NCBI RefSeq assembly: GCF_026262505.1
Contig: NC_067206.1
Span: 32,379,896 to 32,443,895 of the forward strand
DNA length: 64,000 nucleotides
DNA from: Trichomonas vaginalis G3
Taxonomy: Eukaryota > Parabasalia > Trichomonadida > Trichomonadidae
Direction: 5' to 3'
Position numbers and translations under genes: made by a program. The notes below the pieces were generated by a model. The model was not told where the DNA came from. It saw only the letters and a program-made list of their open reading frames with translations, and made no database searches. Positions within the stretch are counted from its first letter, which is position 1. Each line of letters begins with the position of its first letter. Of the stretch, positions 34,911-42,568 are shown in pieces.

Positions 34911-35036
34911 CGTATCTTTCTCACAGGAGTTGACCCAGAGTATGTTTTCTACCAGAGGAGAAATAGAATGTATGAGCTCCAGTTAAAGAATGCTATGGAA
35001 CTCAGAAGGAAACGTAAGAGACTAGGTGGACATTAG
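34911..35036 (+). pseudogene. C-terminal fragment of a basic Polinton protein
   Basis: A short frame ending in a strongly basic tail (MELRRKRKRLGGH) just ahead of the leader of the next gene. It looks like the end of a larger gene at the left edge of Polinton 2. Not whole. A nucleic-acid-binding virion protein is possible (inference from charge only). Confidence 0.35.
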
Positions 35037-35054
35037 ATTTTTACATATAGTAAA

Positions 35055-35297
35055 ATGGGTTTCTTTGGAAGAATAGGAAACTTCTTTCGAAATGTTGGAA
35101 GAGGTATATGGAATGGAATAAAAACCGTAGGAAGAGGAATTTGGAACGGTGTCAAAAATATTGGTAAAAGAGTAGGTCAGTTCGTTGGTATTATACCTAA
35201 AGACCCTGAACCAGAAGAACAAGCTCCTGTTATACAACAGCCTGAACCTGCACCACAGTCTAGTTGGCAACCAAATCCAACACCTCAACCGTATTAA
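35055..35297 (+). CDS. Small amphipathic virion-type protein, Pro-rich tail
   Basis: 80 residues. The first 45 (MGFFGRIGNFFRNVGRGIWN, GIKTVGRGIWNGVKNIGKRV) form an amphipathic basic helix built of a repeated (V/I)GRGIWNG(I/V)K unit; the tail is rich in Pro and Gln. It resembles in style the membrane-lytic minor capsid proteins of adenovirus (protein VI) and Polinton relatives, but that is inference. A second protein beginning MGLFG lies at 38433. Start at 35055 follows TTTTTACATATAGTAAA. Confidence 0.6.
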   Translation: MGFFGRIGNFFRNVGRGIWNGIKTVGRGIWNGVKNIGKRVGQFVGIIPKDPEPEEQAPVIQQPEPAPQSSWQPNPTPQPY

Positions 35298-35336
35298 AAT
35301 TATATTTTTACCGTTCGATAGTAGTTGTATATGAAA

Positions 35337-36151
35337 CTAAGTTCTAAGTAAAACGCGTGGTATAATGGAATTATTTCTCTTTCTTCCATCTGTAGTAAAC
35401 CATACTTGAAAGTCTGAAATACTTCCACTTGGTGGTTCATATAGCTTTGTAGGTTTTTCGTAAAAGTCATTTGCCAAGCATAAAAAAGAGTTTTGTGCAC
35501 CAGAAAATGAAGCATGAACGATAATAGCATCTGAGTCGAAAACATTTTCATATGTTCCATTAGGGTTTTCGACTTCATAAAAGTTCGGGTGTACTGGATA
35601 TTCTGCAGGCTGATTTAACATCCTCAAAAATCTATACCATGCCAAGTTGTTATATTTTGTAGAAATATATAAACGTCTTCTCCAAGGTCTTCTATTCTAT
35701 TGATTTTAACAGTTGCATTTTTCCTGTCATATAAAATATCGAGATGGTACTCTCCTTCGTCAATGTTGTACTGTTTTGCATATTCGAGATAGATATCGTT
35801 TATTTTTTCTTGAAAAGCTTGAAGAGTTGTTTCTAAGTTTACAAGCAAACTAACTTGTAAAAGTTTTCCCTGTTCAAATTTCTCATACGTACGTTTCTCT
35901 TTGTTATAGTATCGAACTTCAAAACCGACCGTAAATGGGAAACCATGTATGGCTTCTGAAATGAACTTCATTCTACGAAAGCCAATAGCTTTTGTGACAG
36001 ATGGGTCTCTTAACCATCTTAACGGGTAGTCAAAACGATAGCCTTCATGCTTTACGGTCTCTGTCTCAAACTTTTGACCGACATTCGTAAAAAGTTCATC
36101 TAATGGTTTAGTTGTAGCAACTCTTGAATTTTCTTTTTCTATTGGAAGCAT
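35337..36151 (-). pseudogene. Polinton virion-type protein, relative of 40387-41247
   Basis: Begins MLPIEKENSRVATTKPLDEL and aligns along its length with the whole gene at 40387-41247: shared TKPLDxxFTNxG, YRFDxPxRWLxxPSxxKAIGFR and the C-terminal FSGAQNSFLCLANDFY versus FSSSNNSFLCIGKDFY, YEPPSGSISDFQVWFTT versus YEPPSNSFSDFQVWFTT. So the element carries two copies of this gene in opposite orientation. Function unknown; a structural role fits its place among virion genes. This copy is broken, about twice. Confidence 0.65.
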
Positions 36152-36169
36152 ATTTTATCTAGAATAAAA
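36152..36169. promoter_or_regulatory. 18-bp divergent promoter
   Basis: The whole space between the ATG of the minus-strand gene (36151) and the ATG of the plus-strand gene (36170). It contains TCTAGAATAAAA; the equally short gap at 50442-50459 has TTAGAATAAAA. All promoter information for both genes must lie here or inside the coding regions. Confidence 0.5.
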
Positions 36170-36784
36170 ATGTCGAAAGATATTGCTTCCATAAGAGAAA
36201 TACAACACAACCGACAACTCATTATGCAAGCTCTAAATAAGAACACAACAAACTTTTCAAACTATTCTAAGATATCTGAGTCATTGAAAGAAGGAAACTT
36301 AAAACTGACATTAAACCCAATGACAGATGAGTTTCTGTTTCAAGACAGTAAGAACCATACTGTTTGTATAAATCCAACAAAAAGAACTTTAAACGAGAAA
36401 CCTATAGATGAACTTCTTTTGAAAGCAGATGTTGAAAAGAAAGCTGACAAAGAGTATGTCATTGAAAAAGTTCAAGAAGAACATGACAGAGCAGATGCAA
36501 CATATGCAACAAAAGAGGATGTTGAAAAGAAAGCTGACAAAACATATGTTAACGATGAGTTAGCATGCGTGGCTAGTGCGTTAGTGAAGAAGGCAGATAA
36601 GGAATATGTGGATGAAAAAGACAATGAAATTAAAGAAAGGGTTGAATGGTATAATGAACGGACATCGAAGATTTTAGAAGGTAAAGCCAATACAGGGTGG
36701 GTTTCAGGATGTTTAGACCTTAAAGCCGACAAAGAAACTGTAGATATGTTGACACAAACGGTTTCAAGTCATACCAGAGTTTAA
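36170..36784 (+). CDS. Fibre-stalk-like protein with K-x-A-D repeats
   Basis: 204 residues. From about residue 84 it repeats a K(A)DxxYVxxx unit: LKADVEKKADKEYVIEK, VEKKADKTYVNDE, VKKADKEYVDEKDNE, LDLKADKETVDML. Such short repeats form trimeric coiled-coil or beta stalks in phage tail fibres. It abuts the collar-like protein at 36784, whose stalk has the same repeat, so the two probably form a single fibre, either as two proteins or as one gene that is now broken. Confidence 0.6.
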   Translation: MSKDIASIREIQHNRQLIMQALNKNTTNFSNYSKISESLKEGNLKLTLNPMTDEFLFQDSKNHTVCINPTKRTLNEKPIDELLLKADVEKKADKEYVIEKVQEEHDRADATYATKEDVEKKADKTYVNDELACVASALVKKADKEYVDEKDNEIKERVEWYNERTSKILEGKANTGWVSGCLDLKADKETVDMLTQTVSSHTRV

Positions 36785-37458
36785 TGGAAGATGGACAACA
36801 GTTGAAAGAGCTTGAGAAAGGTGTTACAGAGTTAAGGAATACAAAAGCAGACTCGACATGGATAGCTGGATATGTAGATGCAACAAAAGAACGTATTTTA
36901 GCATGGACAGAAGGAACATACCCACAAAAATATCATAGACATAGCATCTCTGACGTAAATGAACTTGAAGAAAAGTTATATAAAAAAGCAGACAAAACAG
37001 AGCTTCAAACATTAAAGACAGAAATACTTCAAACAGTATATCCTATAGGTTCTATTTATACGTCAATGAACTCTACCAGACCAGAAGTAGTACTTGGTCT
37101 CGGAACTTGGACTCAAATAGTCGACAGGTTTTTGTATTGTGCCAACTCTTCAAAGGAAACAGGTGGAAGTAAAACGATTTCAGGTGAAAATTTACCTGCA
37201 CACAGTCACTACATAGATTTAAGTACATCTCAAGCAGGTTGGCATAAGCATAGATATTGGGATTGGTCAGGAATGACAAAAGGTAAAGGATATGATGTTA
37301 AAGACGAGGTTAAGTTTGCTATAAATTGTTACTGGAGTGACACTCAGGGAGATGGAAACCATACACATCGCGTTTCGGGATATACACAAACAACGGGACA
37401 AAGTAAAGATTACATGCCGCCATTATTGACAGTTTACGCATGGTATAGAATTGCTTAG
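36784..37458 (+). CDS. Tail-fibre/collar-like receptor-binding protein
   Basis: 224 residues. After a short helical stalk (KADSTWIAGYVDA, YKKADKTELQTLK) comes a domain with the hallmarks of phage tail-fibre collar/baseplate Gp10-type C-termini: YPIGSIYTSMNSTRPEVVLG, GTWTQIVDRFLYCA, ETGGSKTISGENLPAHSHYI, a second His motif (GNHTHRVSG) and the closing YMPPLLTVYAWYRIA. In phages such domains trimerise and bind metal through H-x-H motifs, and often bind hosts. Here it would sit on a eukaryotic Polinton virion as a spike. Convergent with and overlapping by 4 bp the small zinc-ribbon gene at 37455. Confidence 0.75.
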   Translation: MEDGQQLKELEKGVTELRNTKADSTWIAGYVDATKERILAWTEGTYPQKYHRHSISDVNELEEKLYKKADKTELQTLKTEILQTVYPIGSIYTSMNSTRPEVVLGLGTWTQIVDRFLYCANSSKETGGSKTISGENLPAHSHYIDLSTSQAGWHKHRYWDWSGMTKGKGYDVKDEVKFAINCYWSDTQGDGNHTHRVSGYTQTTGQSKDYMPPLLTVYAWYRIA

Positions 37459-37727
37459 TCGTCATTTTCAACTTCTTTAGCATATTCGTCAGGAGTTGTC
37501 TTATATTTGTTAGGAACTGTCTTTGAAAGTATACCACCTTGAACTTTGACAAGTTTGAAACGAGGTCTGACAATAGTTAGTTTTATCTTCTGCTTGCAGT
37601 CTGTACATTTTGCCATTTTGCCTAAAACTTCATAATATTCTCTTGTATACTTTCTTCTATTTTTACGAACACGAAGGTGAGTACCTGTCGAGTTCCCATT
37701 GTTGTCATAGTCAATAGTATTTTTCAT
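37455..37727 (-). CDS. Small CxxC-containing basic protein next to integrase
   Basis: 90 residues, basic, with one CTDC pair (MAKCTDCKQKIKL) that may form half of a zinc ribbon. It overlaps the end of the integrase gene by 17 bp in another frame, so the two are probably co-transcribed. Function unknown; a DNA-binding partner of the integrase is a guess. Confidence 0.5.
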   Translation of the reverse strand: MKNTIDYDNNGNSTGTHLRVRKNRRKYTREYYEVLGKMAKCTDCKQKIKLTIVRPRFKLVKVQGGILSKTVPNKYKTTPDEYAKEVENDD

Positions 37728-38415
37728 ATGGGTCGCGTTTAGGTATTTCTATTTTTACTTTGTCACCTTTCTTAAGTTTGAAGCCTGGCATTCTTTCTTG
37801 TTTGTCTCTTTTGACTAAACTATTAAATATATAGTCTTTCTCTAAGTCAGGGTTGTTTTTCATTTCTTCGGGGGAGTGGTTTCCCAAACCTTTTTGTTTA
37901 CGGCTATTGTAAATATTTAAAACTTGTCTCATCTTTGCCATGGAGAAATGTCTATACTTGTCGTCATATGACATTTCATTTGCTTCACCACCTTGTGGTT
38001 GGTTTAAGTCTCTTAAGATTTTTATACAACTGTCAATGACACCAAGAGCAGAATGGTTTTGGTCGACAATGAAATATTGGTTTACATTTTTTGAACGCAG
38101 ATAGTTTTTAATATCGTCTGATTTGAAAGAACTTTCACAGTCAGATGTCAGTTTTGTTGGATGGTATTTGTCAACGAATATTGTCAAAGCAGTTTTCACA
38201 TCTAAAATATTTTTGGACCATAATGGTATGGCTTCACAGTATCTTGTGTTTTGACCAACAAATATTAGCCAGTATGGTGGTCCATCTTCTCTATACCTCG
38301 GAATGTTTTCCAAGATATCCATAAACCAAGCATTTGGTGTTGAACTAAAGATTTTTACCATGAGTGCTTTCTTTGTCGCTTTAGAAACATAGGGGTCCTT
38401 GTTTGGATTCGTCAT
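37711..38415 (-). CDS. INT: Polinton retroviral-type (rve) integrase
   Basis: 234 residues. The RNase-H-like rve core is seen as AWFMDILENI, YWLIFVGQNTRYCEAIPLW, TSDCESSFKSDDIKNYLRSK and QNHSALGVIDSCIKILRDLN, followed by a helical segment with IYNSRKQKGLGNHSPEEM (the typical N-x-x-x-H-x-x-x-G-x-x-P stretch) and a C-terminal small beta domain (FKLKKGDKVKIEIPK). Polinton integrases carry out insertion of the linear element into the chromosome. Divergent from the gene at 38433 with a 17-bp gap. Confidence 0.85.
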   Translation of the reverse strand: MTNPNKDPYVSKATKKALMVKIFSSTPNAWFMDILENIPRYREDGPPYWLIFVGQNTRYCEAIPLWSKNILDVKTALTIFVDKYHPTKLTSDCESSFKSDDIKNYLRSKNVNQYFIVDQNHSALGVIDSCIKILRDLNQPQGGEANEMSYDDKYRHFSMAKMRQVLNIYNSRKQKGLGNHSPEEMKNNPDLEKDYIFNSLVKRDKQERMPGFKLKKGDKVKIEIPKRDPYEKYY

Positions 38416-38432
38416 TTTTTAACCCATAAGAA
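38416..38432. promoter_or_regulatory. 17-bp divergent promoter
   Basis: TTTTTAACCCATAAGAA separates the integrase start (38415) from the ATG at 38433. One of four very short divergent gaps in Polinton 2. Confidence 0.45.
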
Positions 38433-38833
38433 ATGGGTTTATTTGGCGCATTAGCAGGAGTCGCATCTAGATTTTTACCCGCAGTGGAACAATAGCCAGA
38501 GGTGTATTTGGAGTTGGAAGGAAGATTTTGAGTACATTAGGTATACTTAAAGAGAAAGCACAACCTATTATACAAACTGTACAGAAAGGTTGGGATGTAG
38601 CACGAGATGCAGCAAATCTTATTCCAAATCCTGAAACAAGAGGAAAAGTTCAAGGATGGATGGACAATGTAGGAAGACAAGCAGGAAACTATTATAACAA
38701 AGCAAATGACTACTATAACCAAGCAGGACACTATATGGACCAAGGTGAAAGATTCTTTAACAGAGGATATAACCATGCACAACAGTGGGTAAACAATAAC
38801 CAACCTCAACCGCCTCAAACTTGGGGAATGTAA
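38433..38833 (+). pseudogene. Amphipathic minor virion-type protein
   Basis: Begins MGLFGALAGVASRF, like MGFFG at 35055. The main open part from 38528 reads LKEKAQPIIQTVQKGWDVA then a Tyr/Asn/Gln-rich stretch (QAGNYYNKANDYYNQAGHYM) and a Pro/Gln tail. It resembles membrane-active minor capsid proteins in style only. Broken, about once. Confidence 0.5.
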
Positions 38834-38852
38834 ATTTTTTTACTGAGATGAA
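38829..38852 (+). promoter_or_regulatory. AT-rich Polinton gene leader
   Basis: TTTTTTACTGAGATGAA stands directly before the ATG at 38853. The identical string stands directly before the ATG at 39025 (39008-39024). Confidence 0.6.
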
Positions 38853-39005
38853 ATGAACAATACAGCATTGAGACAAATGGGTTCAAGATGGATTTGTCGA
38901 CTTCCAGCAGTTACACAACGTGTTTGTCAAGTTCTTCCTATACCTCAGGAAGTTTTAGACCGACTTAAAAAACCTAAACAACCAGTTGAAAACAAACCAA
39001 ACTAA
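38853..39005 (+). CDS. 50-residue Polinton protein
   Basis: A small gene reading MNNTALRQMGSRWICRLPAV and ending LKKPKQPVENKPN. It is supported by the duplicated leader at both its own start and that of the next gene, and by spacing: 19 bp to the previous stop and 19 bp to the next start. No family recognised. Confidence 0.5.
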   Translation: MNNTALRQMGSRWICRLPAVTQRVCQVLPIPQEVLDRLKKPKQPVENKPN

Positions 39006-39024
39006 AATTTTTTACTGAGATGAA

Positions 39025-39609
39025 ATGACCGAAGAAGTTGAAACGGTAGATTTGACACCACAAACAAAAAGTTCAGAACCATTGTCAAAACCTGTCAAAG
39101 AACTTACAGATGAAGAGAAAAATTCAATAATAGAAAGTGCCAGGTCTGGAAATACAAACCCTAACTATAAAGTCACTTTTCATAGAAATGGAACGGCTAG
39201 TATCTCAAAAAAGAAACAGACTCTCACAAATAAAATATTGAAGTCTGAAGGAGCTTTCGAGACAACAGATGGAAAAGTTTACTTCACTGACCAACAGTTC
39301 ATTATAGAACATCTCATTGACTTAGAGTCGAAATATTCTAAACTTTACAACAAACACAAAAAGTTGAAAGGAAAACAAAAACAGATGGCATATGATATTT
39401 ATGAAGATGTTGACGACACAACTGTTCCTGCAGGTGAGGTAAAGTCAGAGGAACCGAAAAGTGACGAAAAACCGATAGAAGAAGAAAAACCAAAAACTGA
39501 AGATAAACCAAAAACAAAGCTTAGTTTTCAAACTAAACCAAGTCAACCTTCATTAGCTGGTATGGGTTGGCGTCAAAGGCTTATGGCAGCAGGTGGTTAT
39601 GTAAAGTAA
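39025..39609 (+). CDS. Charged Polinton protein of the Y-x-V-x-NG family
   Basis: 194 residues: an N-terminal acidic part, a core LTDEEKNSIIESARSGNTN, YKVTFHRNGTASISKKKQTL, a coiled coil (about 95-125), a Lys/Glu/Pro-rich linker and a conserved-looking end (GMGWRQRLMAAGGYVK). The core is related to the small proteins at 1706-1942 and 61251-61700, giving one member per Polinton. Function unknown. The start is fixed by the leader TTTTTTACTGAGATGAA. Confidence 0.65.
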   Translation: MTEEVETVDLTPQTKSSEPLSKPVKELTDEEKNSIIESARSGNTNPNYKVTFHRNGTASISKKKQTLTNKILKSEGAFETTDGKVYFTDQQFIIEHLIDLESKYSKLYNKHKKLKGKQKQMAYDIYEDVDDTTVPAGEVKSEEPKSDEKPIEEEKPKTEDKPKTKLSFQTKPSQPSLAGMGWRQRLMAAGGYVK

Positions 39610-39640
39610 AGAAAAAAATATTTTTTTATTTTTATTTGAA

Positions 39641-39720
39641 ATGTACGCTGAGTTTGTTGGAGAAAACCGTTGGGAAACTTGTTTGTTAGACGATGAAATA
39701 TGAAATGGCATACCATTTAA
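39641..39720 (+). pseudogene. Remnant copy of the HNH gene
   Basis: A short, broken copy of the downstream HNH endonuclease gene with its own leader (TTTTTATTTGAA). It opens MYAEFVG-NRWETCLLD, as does the gene at 39765. It shows a local tandem duplication. Confidence 0.65.
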
Positions 39721-39764
39721 AACAAAACATTTTTTCAAAAATATATTTTTTTATTTTATTTGAA

Positions 39765-40349
39765 ATGTACGCTGAGTTTGTTGGAGTAGACCGTTGGGAA
39801 ACTTGTTTGTTAGATGAAGAGTATGAAATTCACTGTTGTGAGTCTTTTGAAATAAGGAAGAAAAAGACAAAAAGAGTTTTAAGCGAATGGGAGGGAAATG
39901 ACGGATATGCTATTATGAGGATGAGTGGAAAACGCTATCTTAAACATGTCGTCATTGCAACTCATTTTATACCGAACCCTAACAATTTACCGTGTGTAGA
40001 CCATATAAACCGTATAAGAAACGACAATAGACTTAAAAACTTGCGTTGGGTCACTTGTTCTGAAAACAGTAAGAACATAAGCAAATTTGGAGATATTGTA
40101 TTCGAATTTGTCGACGAACTAGAAGATGAAACAATTGAAATTAGAGACTATGGTAAGCATATGTTTGAGTTTTACTACTATAGCGAAGAACAAGACTCAT
40201 TCTACTTTTATACCGGCGTAAACTATAGGAAATTACAAGTATATTTTACTAAGGAAGGCTATGCTTATGTAAACGCTAGAGATACAGATGGAAAATACGT
40301 TAAAATACTTCTTAACAAATTCAAGAAGCTATATGGCATACCATTTTAA
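39765..40349 (+). CDS. HNH homing-type endonuclease
   Basis: 194 residues. The HNH core is VDHINRIRNDNRLKNLRWVT preceded by HVVIATHFIPNPNNLPC, the usual form of phage and large-virus HNH_3 enzymes; the N-terminal YEIHCCESFEIRKK and a modified-repeat start suggest a NUMOD4-like DNA-reading segment. The C-terminal ~80 residues are a separate domain ending ARDTDGKYVKILLNKFKKLYG, echoed in the small protein at 2019-2339. It would cut DNA at specific sites. ATG 39765 is directly behind the leader TTTTTTATTTTATTTGAA; an upstream in-frame ATG at 39693 lies in the remnant copy. Confidence 0.8.
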   Translation: MYAEFVGVDRWETCLLDEEYEIHCCESFEIRKKKTKRVLSEWEGNDGYAIMRMSGKRYLKHVVIATHFIPNPNNLPCVDHINRIRNDNRLKNLRWVTCSENSKNISKFGDIVFEFVDELEDETIEIRDYGKHMFEFYYYSEEQDSFYFYTGVNYRKLQVYFTKEGYAYVNARDTDGKYVKILLNKFKKLYGIPF

Positions 40350-40386
40350 AACATTTTTTAAAACAGTATTTTTTTACATATATTAA

Positions 40387-41247
40387 ATGTTTCAGGTTGA
40401 AAAACAAAGAACAAAAGTAGCAGATACAAAACCGTTAGACTATATCTTTACAAATGCCGGTAGGACAATATCAGATGAAGAAATTTCATCCGGTGCTTAC
40501 AGGTTTGACTTTCCAATTCGTTGGCTTCAAAGTCCTTCAGATGCAAAGGCAATAGGATTTAGAAAAGTTTTGTTTTCAAAAAGAACTAACGCGTTTATGT
40601 TTGCGGTATATTTTCATGGGCGGTATAGAGGTCATGATGGTCTAATAGACAAATTTGATGAAATGAGAATCTTTACAGTTCGTTCAGACGAAAGTCTTGA
40701 GAAGACTCTAAATGACTTTCAAACTCAAATAAACAAATACTACTGGGAATTTCAAGAAAAATACGATTCTTTACTAAATGGAACATACTATCTGAAACTA
40801 GAATATGACAAGATGAACTCCACCGTTTCATTTCAAAGGATTGAAAATAACCCTCCAAGAGATACACAGTTTTTATTTTGGCAAGTAGACAAACGTTCTT
40901 GGGCACAATTTCTTCGGTTACTAAACCAGAACGAACCATTACCACCTGACGGTCCGTTCTGGTTTATACGCCCACCAGCAGATTTGACAGTTTATAGAAA
41001 CGTGTTTGACCCTCAAAATGTCATGTGTCATGCAAGTTTCAGTTCAAGCAACAATAGTTTTCTTTGTATTGGTAAGGACTTTTATGACTTTGCTTCTAAA
41101 TTCTACGAACCACCTAGTAACAGTTTCTCTGACTTTCAAGTTTGGTTCACAACAAACGGTGTGCAGCATATTATTCCATTGTACTACGACTTTTATCTCG
41201 AATTGTCTTTCATATATAACTACGGAGAAGTGCTGAAAAAGTATTGA
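40387..41247 (+). CDS. Polinton virion-type protein, 286 residues
   Basis: Whole relative of the broken gene at 35337-36151. Begins MFQVEKQRTKVADTKPLDYI. Mixed alpha/beta composition with aromatic-rich C-terminal part (FSSSNNSFLCIGKDFYDF, YEPPSNSFSDFQVWFTTNG, YYDFYLELSFIYNYGE). No named domain recognised; abundance of beta-prone, aromatic segments fits a capsid-associated or jelly-roll protein, which is inference. Start just behind a short AT leader (TTTTTTTACATATTAA). Confidence 0.65.
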   Translation: MFQVEKQRTKVADTKPLDYIFTNAGRTISDEEISSGAYRFDFPIRWLQSPSDAKAIGFRKVLFSKRTNAFMFAVYFHGRYRGHDGLIDKFDEMRIFTVRSDESLEKTLNDFQTQINKYYWEFQEKYDSLLNGTYYLKLEYDKMNSTVSFQRIENNPPRDTQFLFWQVDKRSWAQFLRLLNQNEPLPPDGPFWFIRPPADLTVYRNVFDPQNVMCHASFSSSNNSFLCIGKDFYDFASKFYEPPSNSFSDFQVWFTTNGVQHIIPLYYDFYLELSFIYNYGEVLKKY

Positions 41248-41260
41248 AAAATATATTTTA

Positions 41261-41308
41261 GGGTAGAAGGGTATATCTACCCCGTTTTCTACCCTCTTTT
41301 CTACCCTC
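41261..41308 (+). repeat. GGGTAGAA palindromic intergenic repeat, copy 1
   Basis: About 48 bp: GGGTAGAAGGGTATATCTAC then CCCGTTTTCTACCC twice over. GGGTAGA pairs with TCTACCC, so it can fold. Preceded by AAATATATTTTAG, like the other copies. Six more copies lie in this element, in both orientations. Confidence 0.85.
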
Positions 41309-41359
41309 TTGAATTTTCATGAATTTCCTTAAGATAGAAAAAAATATATTTTAGGCGAC

Positions 41360-41394
41360 CAGGTCACTCGGTCACTCGGTCACTCGGTCAACTA
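41360..41394 (+). repeat. 9-bp tandem GGTCACTC
   Basis: GGTCACTC(G) occurs about four times, followed by GTCAACTAACA. A related single GTCACTCGGT, inverted, stands near 43758-43772. Confidence 0.6.
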
Positions 41395-41554
41395 ACATCT
41401 TTTTGAAAAAGTGTGACAACATGACATTTTGACAACAACACAGGAAATAGATTTCATCGTATATTTTTTGTTAAGACTTCATCGTAAATGTTTTGTTGAG
41501 ACTTCATCGTATATGTTTTGTCGAGATTTTTATCGTTGTGGTCCGACGGTTAAG

Positions 41555-41616
41555 CCACAAACGAATGTCCGACGTCCCACCAAAAAATATTTTTTTATTT
41601 TTATTGTAAGAACAGT
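41555..41616 (+). promoter_or_regulatory. Leader block of the first KilA-N gene
   Basis: CCACCAAAAAATATTTTTTT followed by ATTTTTATTGTAAGAACA lies before the ATG at 41617. The same block precedes the gene at 42569, and close forms precede 43889-43943 and 44594. It defines a promoter class for the KilA-N cluster. Confidence 0.6.
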
Positions 41617-42279
41617 ATGACAGTCGAAGCAAAAACGTTCACGAACAAATCTAATGGCGAAACATTCGCAAAAGGCACTTACAACGGTATTGAAGTCTTA
41701 CGTAGAGACAAGGATGGTTATATAAATGCAACAAAGATGTGTCAGCAGTTTAGGAAAGACTTTAGAAGGTTGTTGGAAAATAAGTCCTGGGAAGAGTATT
41801 TTAAGGCATTTTGTGAAGAATATAGCAACCGTCGGAATTCCGACGGTTGCTTTTTATACAAGGTTCATGCAGGAATTCCTGATGAAATCAAACAGGTTAG
41901 AGGAATGTATGTAGACCCAAGACTCGTAAACTATATAGCAATGTGGGCTTCTCCAAAATATTGTATAGCAGTTGGAAAAATTCTGGACTCCATAGACAAG
42001 AAAGTTCATGAGAAATTAGATGAAGAAGAACTTGAAGATACAGTAGAGAATGCTAAACCTTTGTTTGAAGAAGAAGTTAGAAAAATGCATGAAAAACAAA
42101 TAGAACATGAACGTGAGATATGTTCTGGTTATAGAGACTCTCCATACGAACTAGACCAATGGGAACAAGAAGATTTAAAGAGAGAATTTAGAGAATATGA
42201 ACTCGCTAAGATAACATTAGAAGCTGCAGAAAAGAAGTTAAAAGTTTGGGGTCGTTTTGTACAAAAATATTGTGAGTAA
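41617..42279 (+). CDS. KilA-N domain protein 1
   Basis: 220 residues. KilA-N domain at about 20-125: GIEVLRRDKDGYINATKMCQ, then GMYVDPRLVNYIAMWASPKY, CIAVGKILDSI. A charged helical C-terminal part follows (EEEVRKMHEKQIEHEREI). KilA-N domains bind DNA and are common in phages and large DNA viruses, often fused to a regulatory or nuclease domain; none is visible here. A perfect 28-bp palindrome lies within the coding region at 41824-41851. Bounded on each side by GGGTAGAA repeats in the same orientation. Confidence 0.8.
   Translation: MTVEAKTFTNKSNGETFAKGTYNGIEVLRRDKDGYINATKMCQQFRKDFRRLLENKSWEEYFKAFCEEYSNRRNSDGCFLYKVHAGIPDEIKQVRGMYVDPRLVNYIAMWASPKYCIAVGKILDSIDKKVHEKLDEEELEDTVENAKPLFEEEVRKMHEKQIEHEREICSGYRDSPYELDQWEQEDLKREFREYELAKITLEAAEKKLKVWGRFVQKYCE
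41824..41851. repeat. Perfect 28-bp palindrome inside a coding region
   Basis: Half-site AGCAACCGTCGGAA with its exact complement and no loop, centred on GAATTC. It encodes part of SNRRNSDGC in the KilA-N protein. Possible operator for the protein itself, or a cruciform. Confidence 0.7.
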
Positions 42280-42313
42280 ATGAACCATTTTTTTTCGACA
42301 AAAATATATTTTA

Positions 42314-42361
42314 GGGTAGAAGGGTATATCTACCCCGTTTTCTACCCTCTTTTCTACCCTC
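42314..42361 (+). repeat. GGGTAGAA palindromic intergenic repeat, copy 2
   Basis: Same sequence and orientation as copy 1, again after AAATATATTTTAG. With copy 3 (inverted) it brackets the gene at 42569-43447. Confidence 0.85.
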
Positions 42362-42527
42362 GTAGAAAACACAAAAACTCTTGAATTTTGTATAAAAAAA
42401 GCAACCCGCCGTTTTCCGCGGGTTGGTATATTCTTCACAAAATGCTTGTTTTGAGGTCGAGCCATTTTTGGCTCCACCGTATTTTTAAACCAAACTCGTT
42501 CATTTTGTGCTGAAATAAAATAAAGGT

Positions 42528-42568
42528 AGTCCCACCAAAAAATATTTTTTTATTTTTATTGTAAGAAC
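42528..42568 (+). promoter_or_regulatory. Leader block, second copy
   Basis: CCCACCAAAAAATATTTTTT then ATTTTTATTGTAAGAAC, nearly identical to 41578-41616. Confidence 0.6.
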
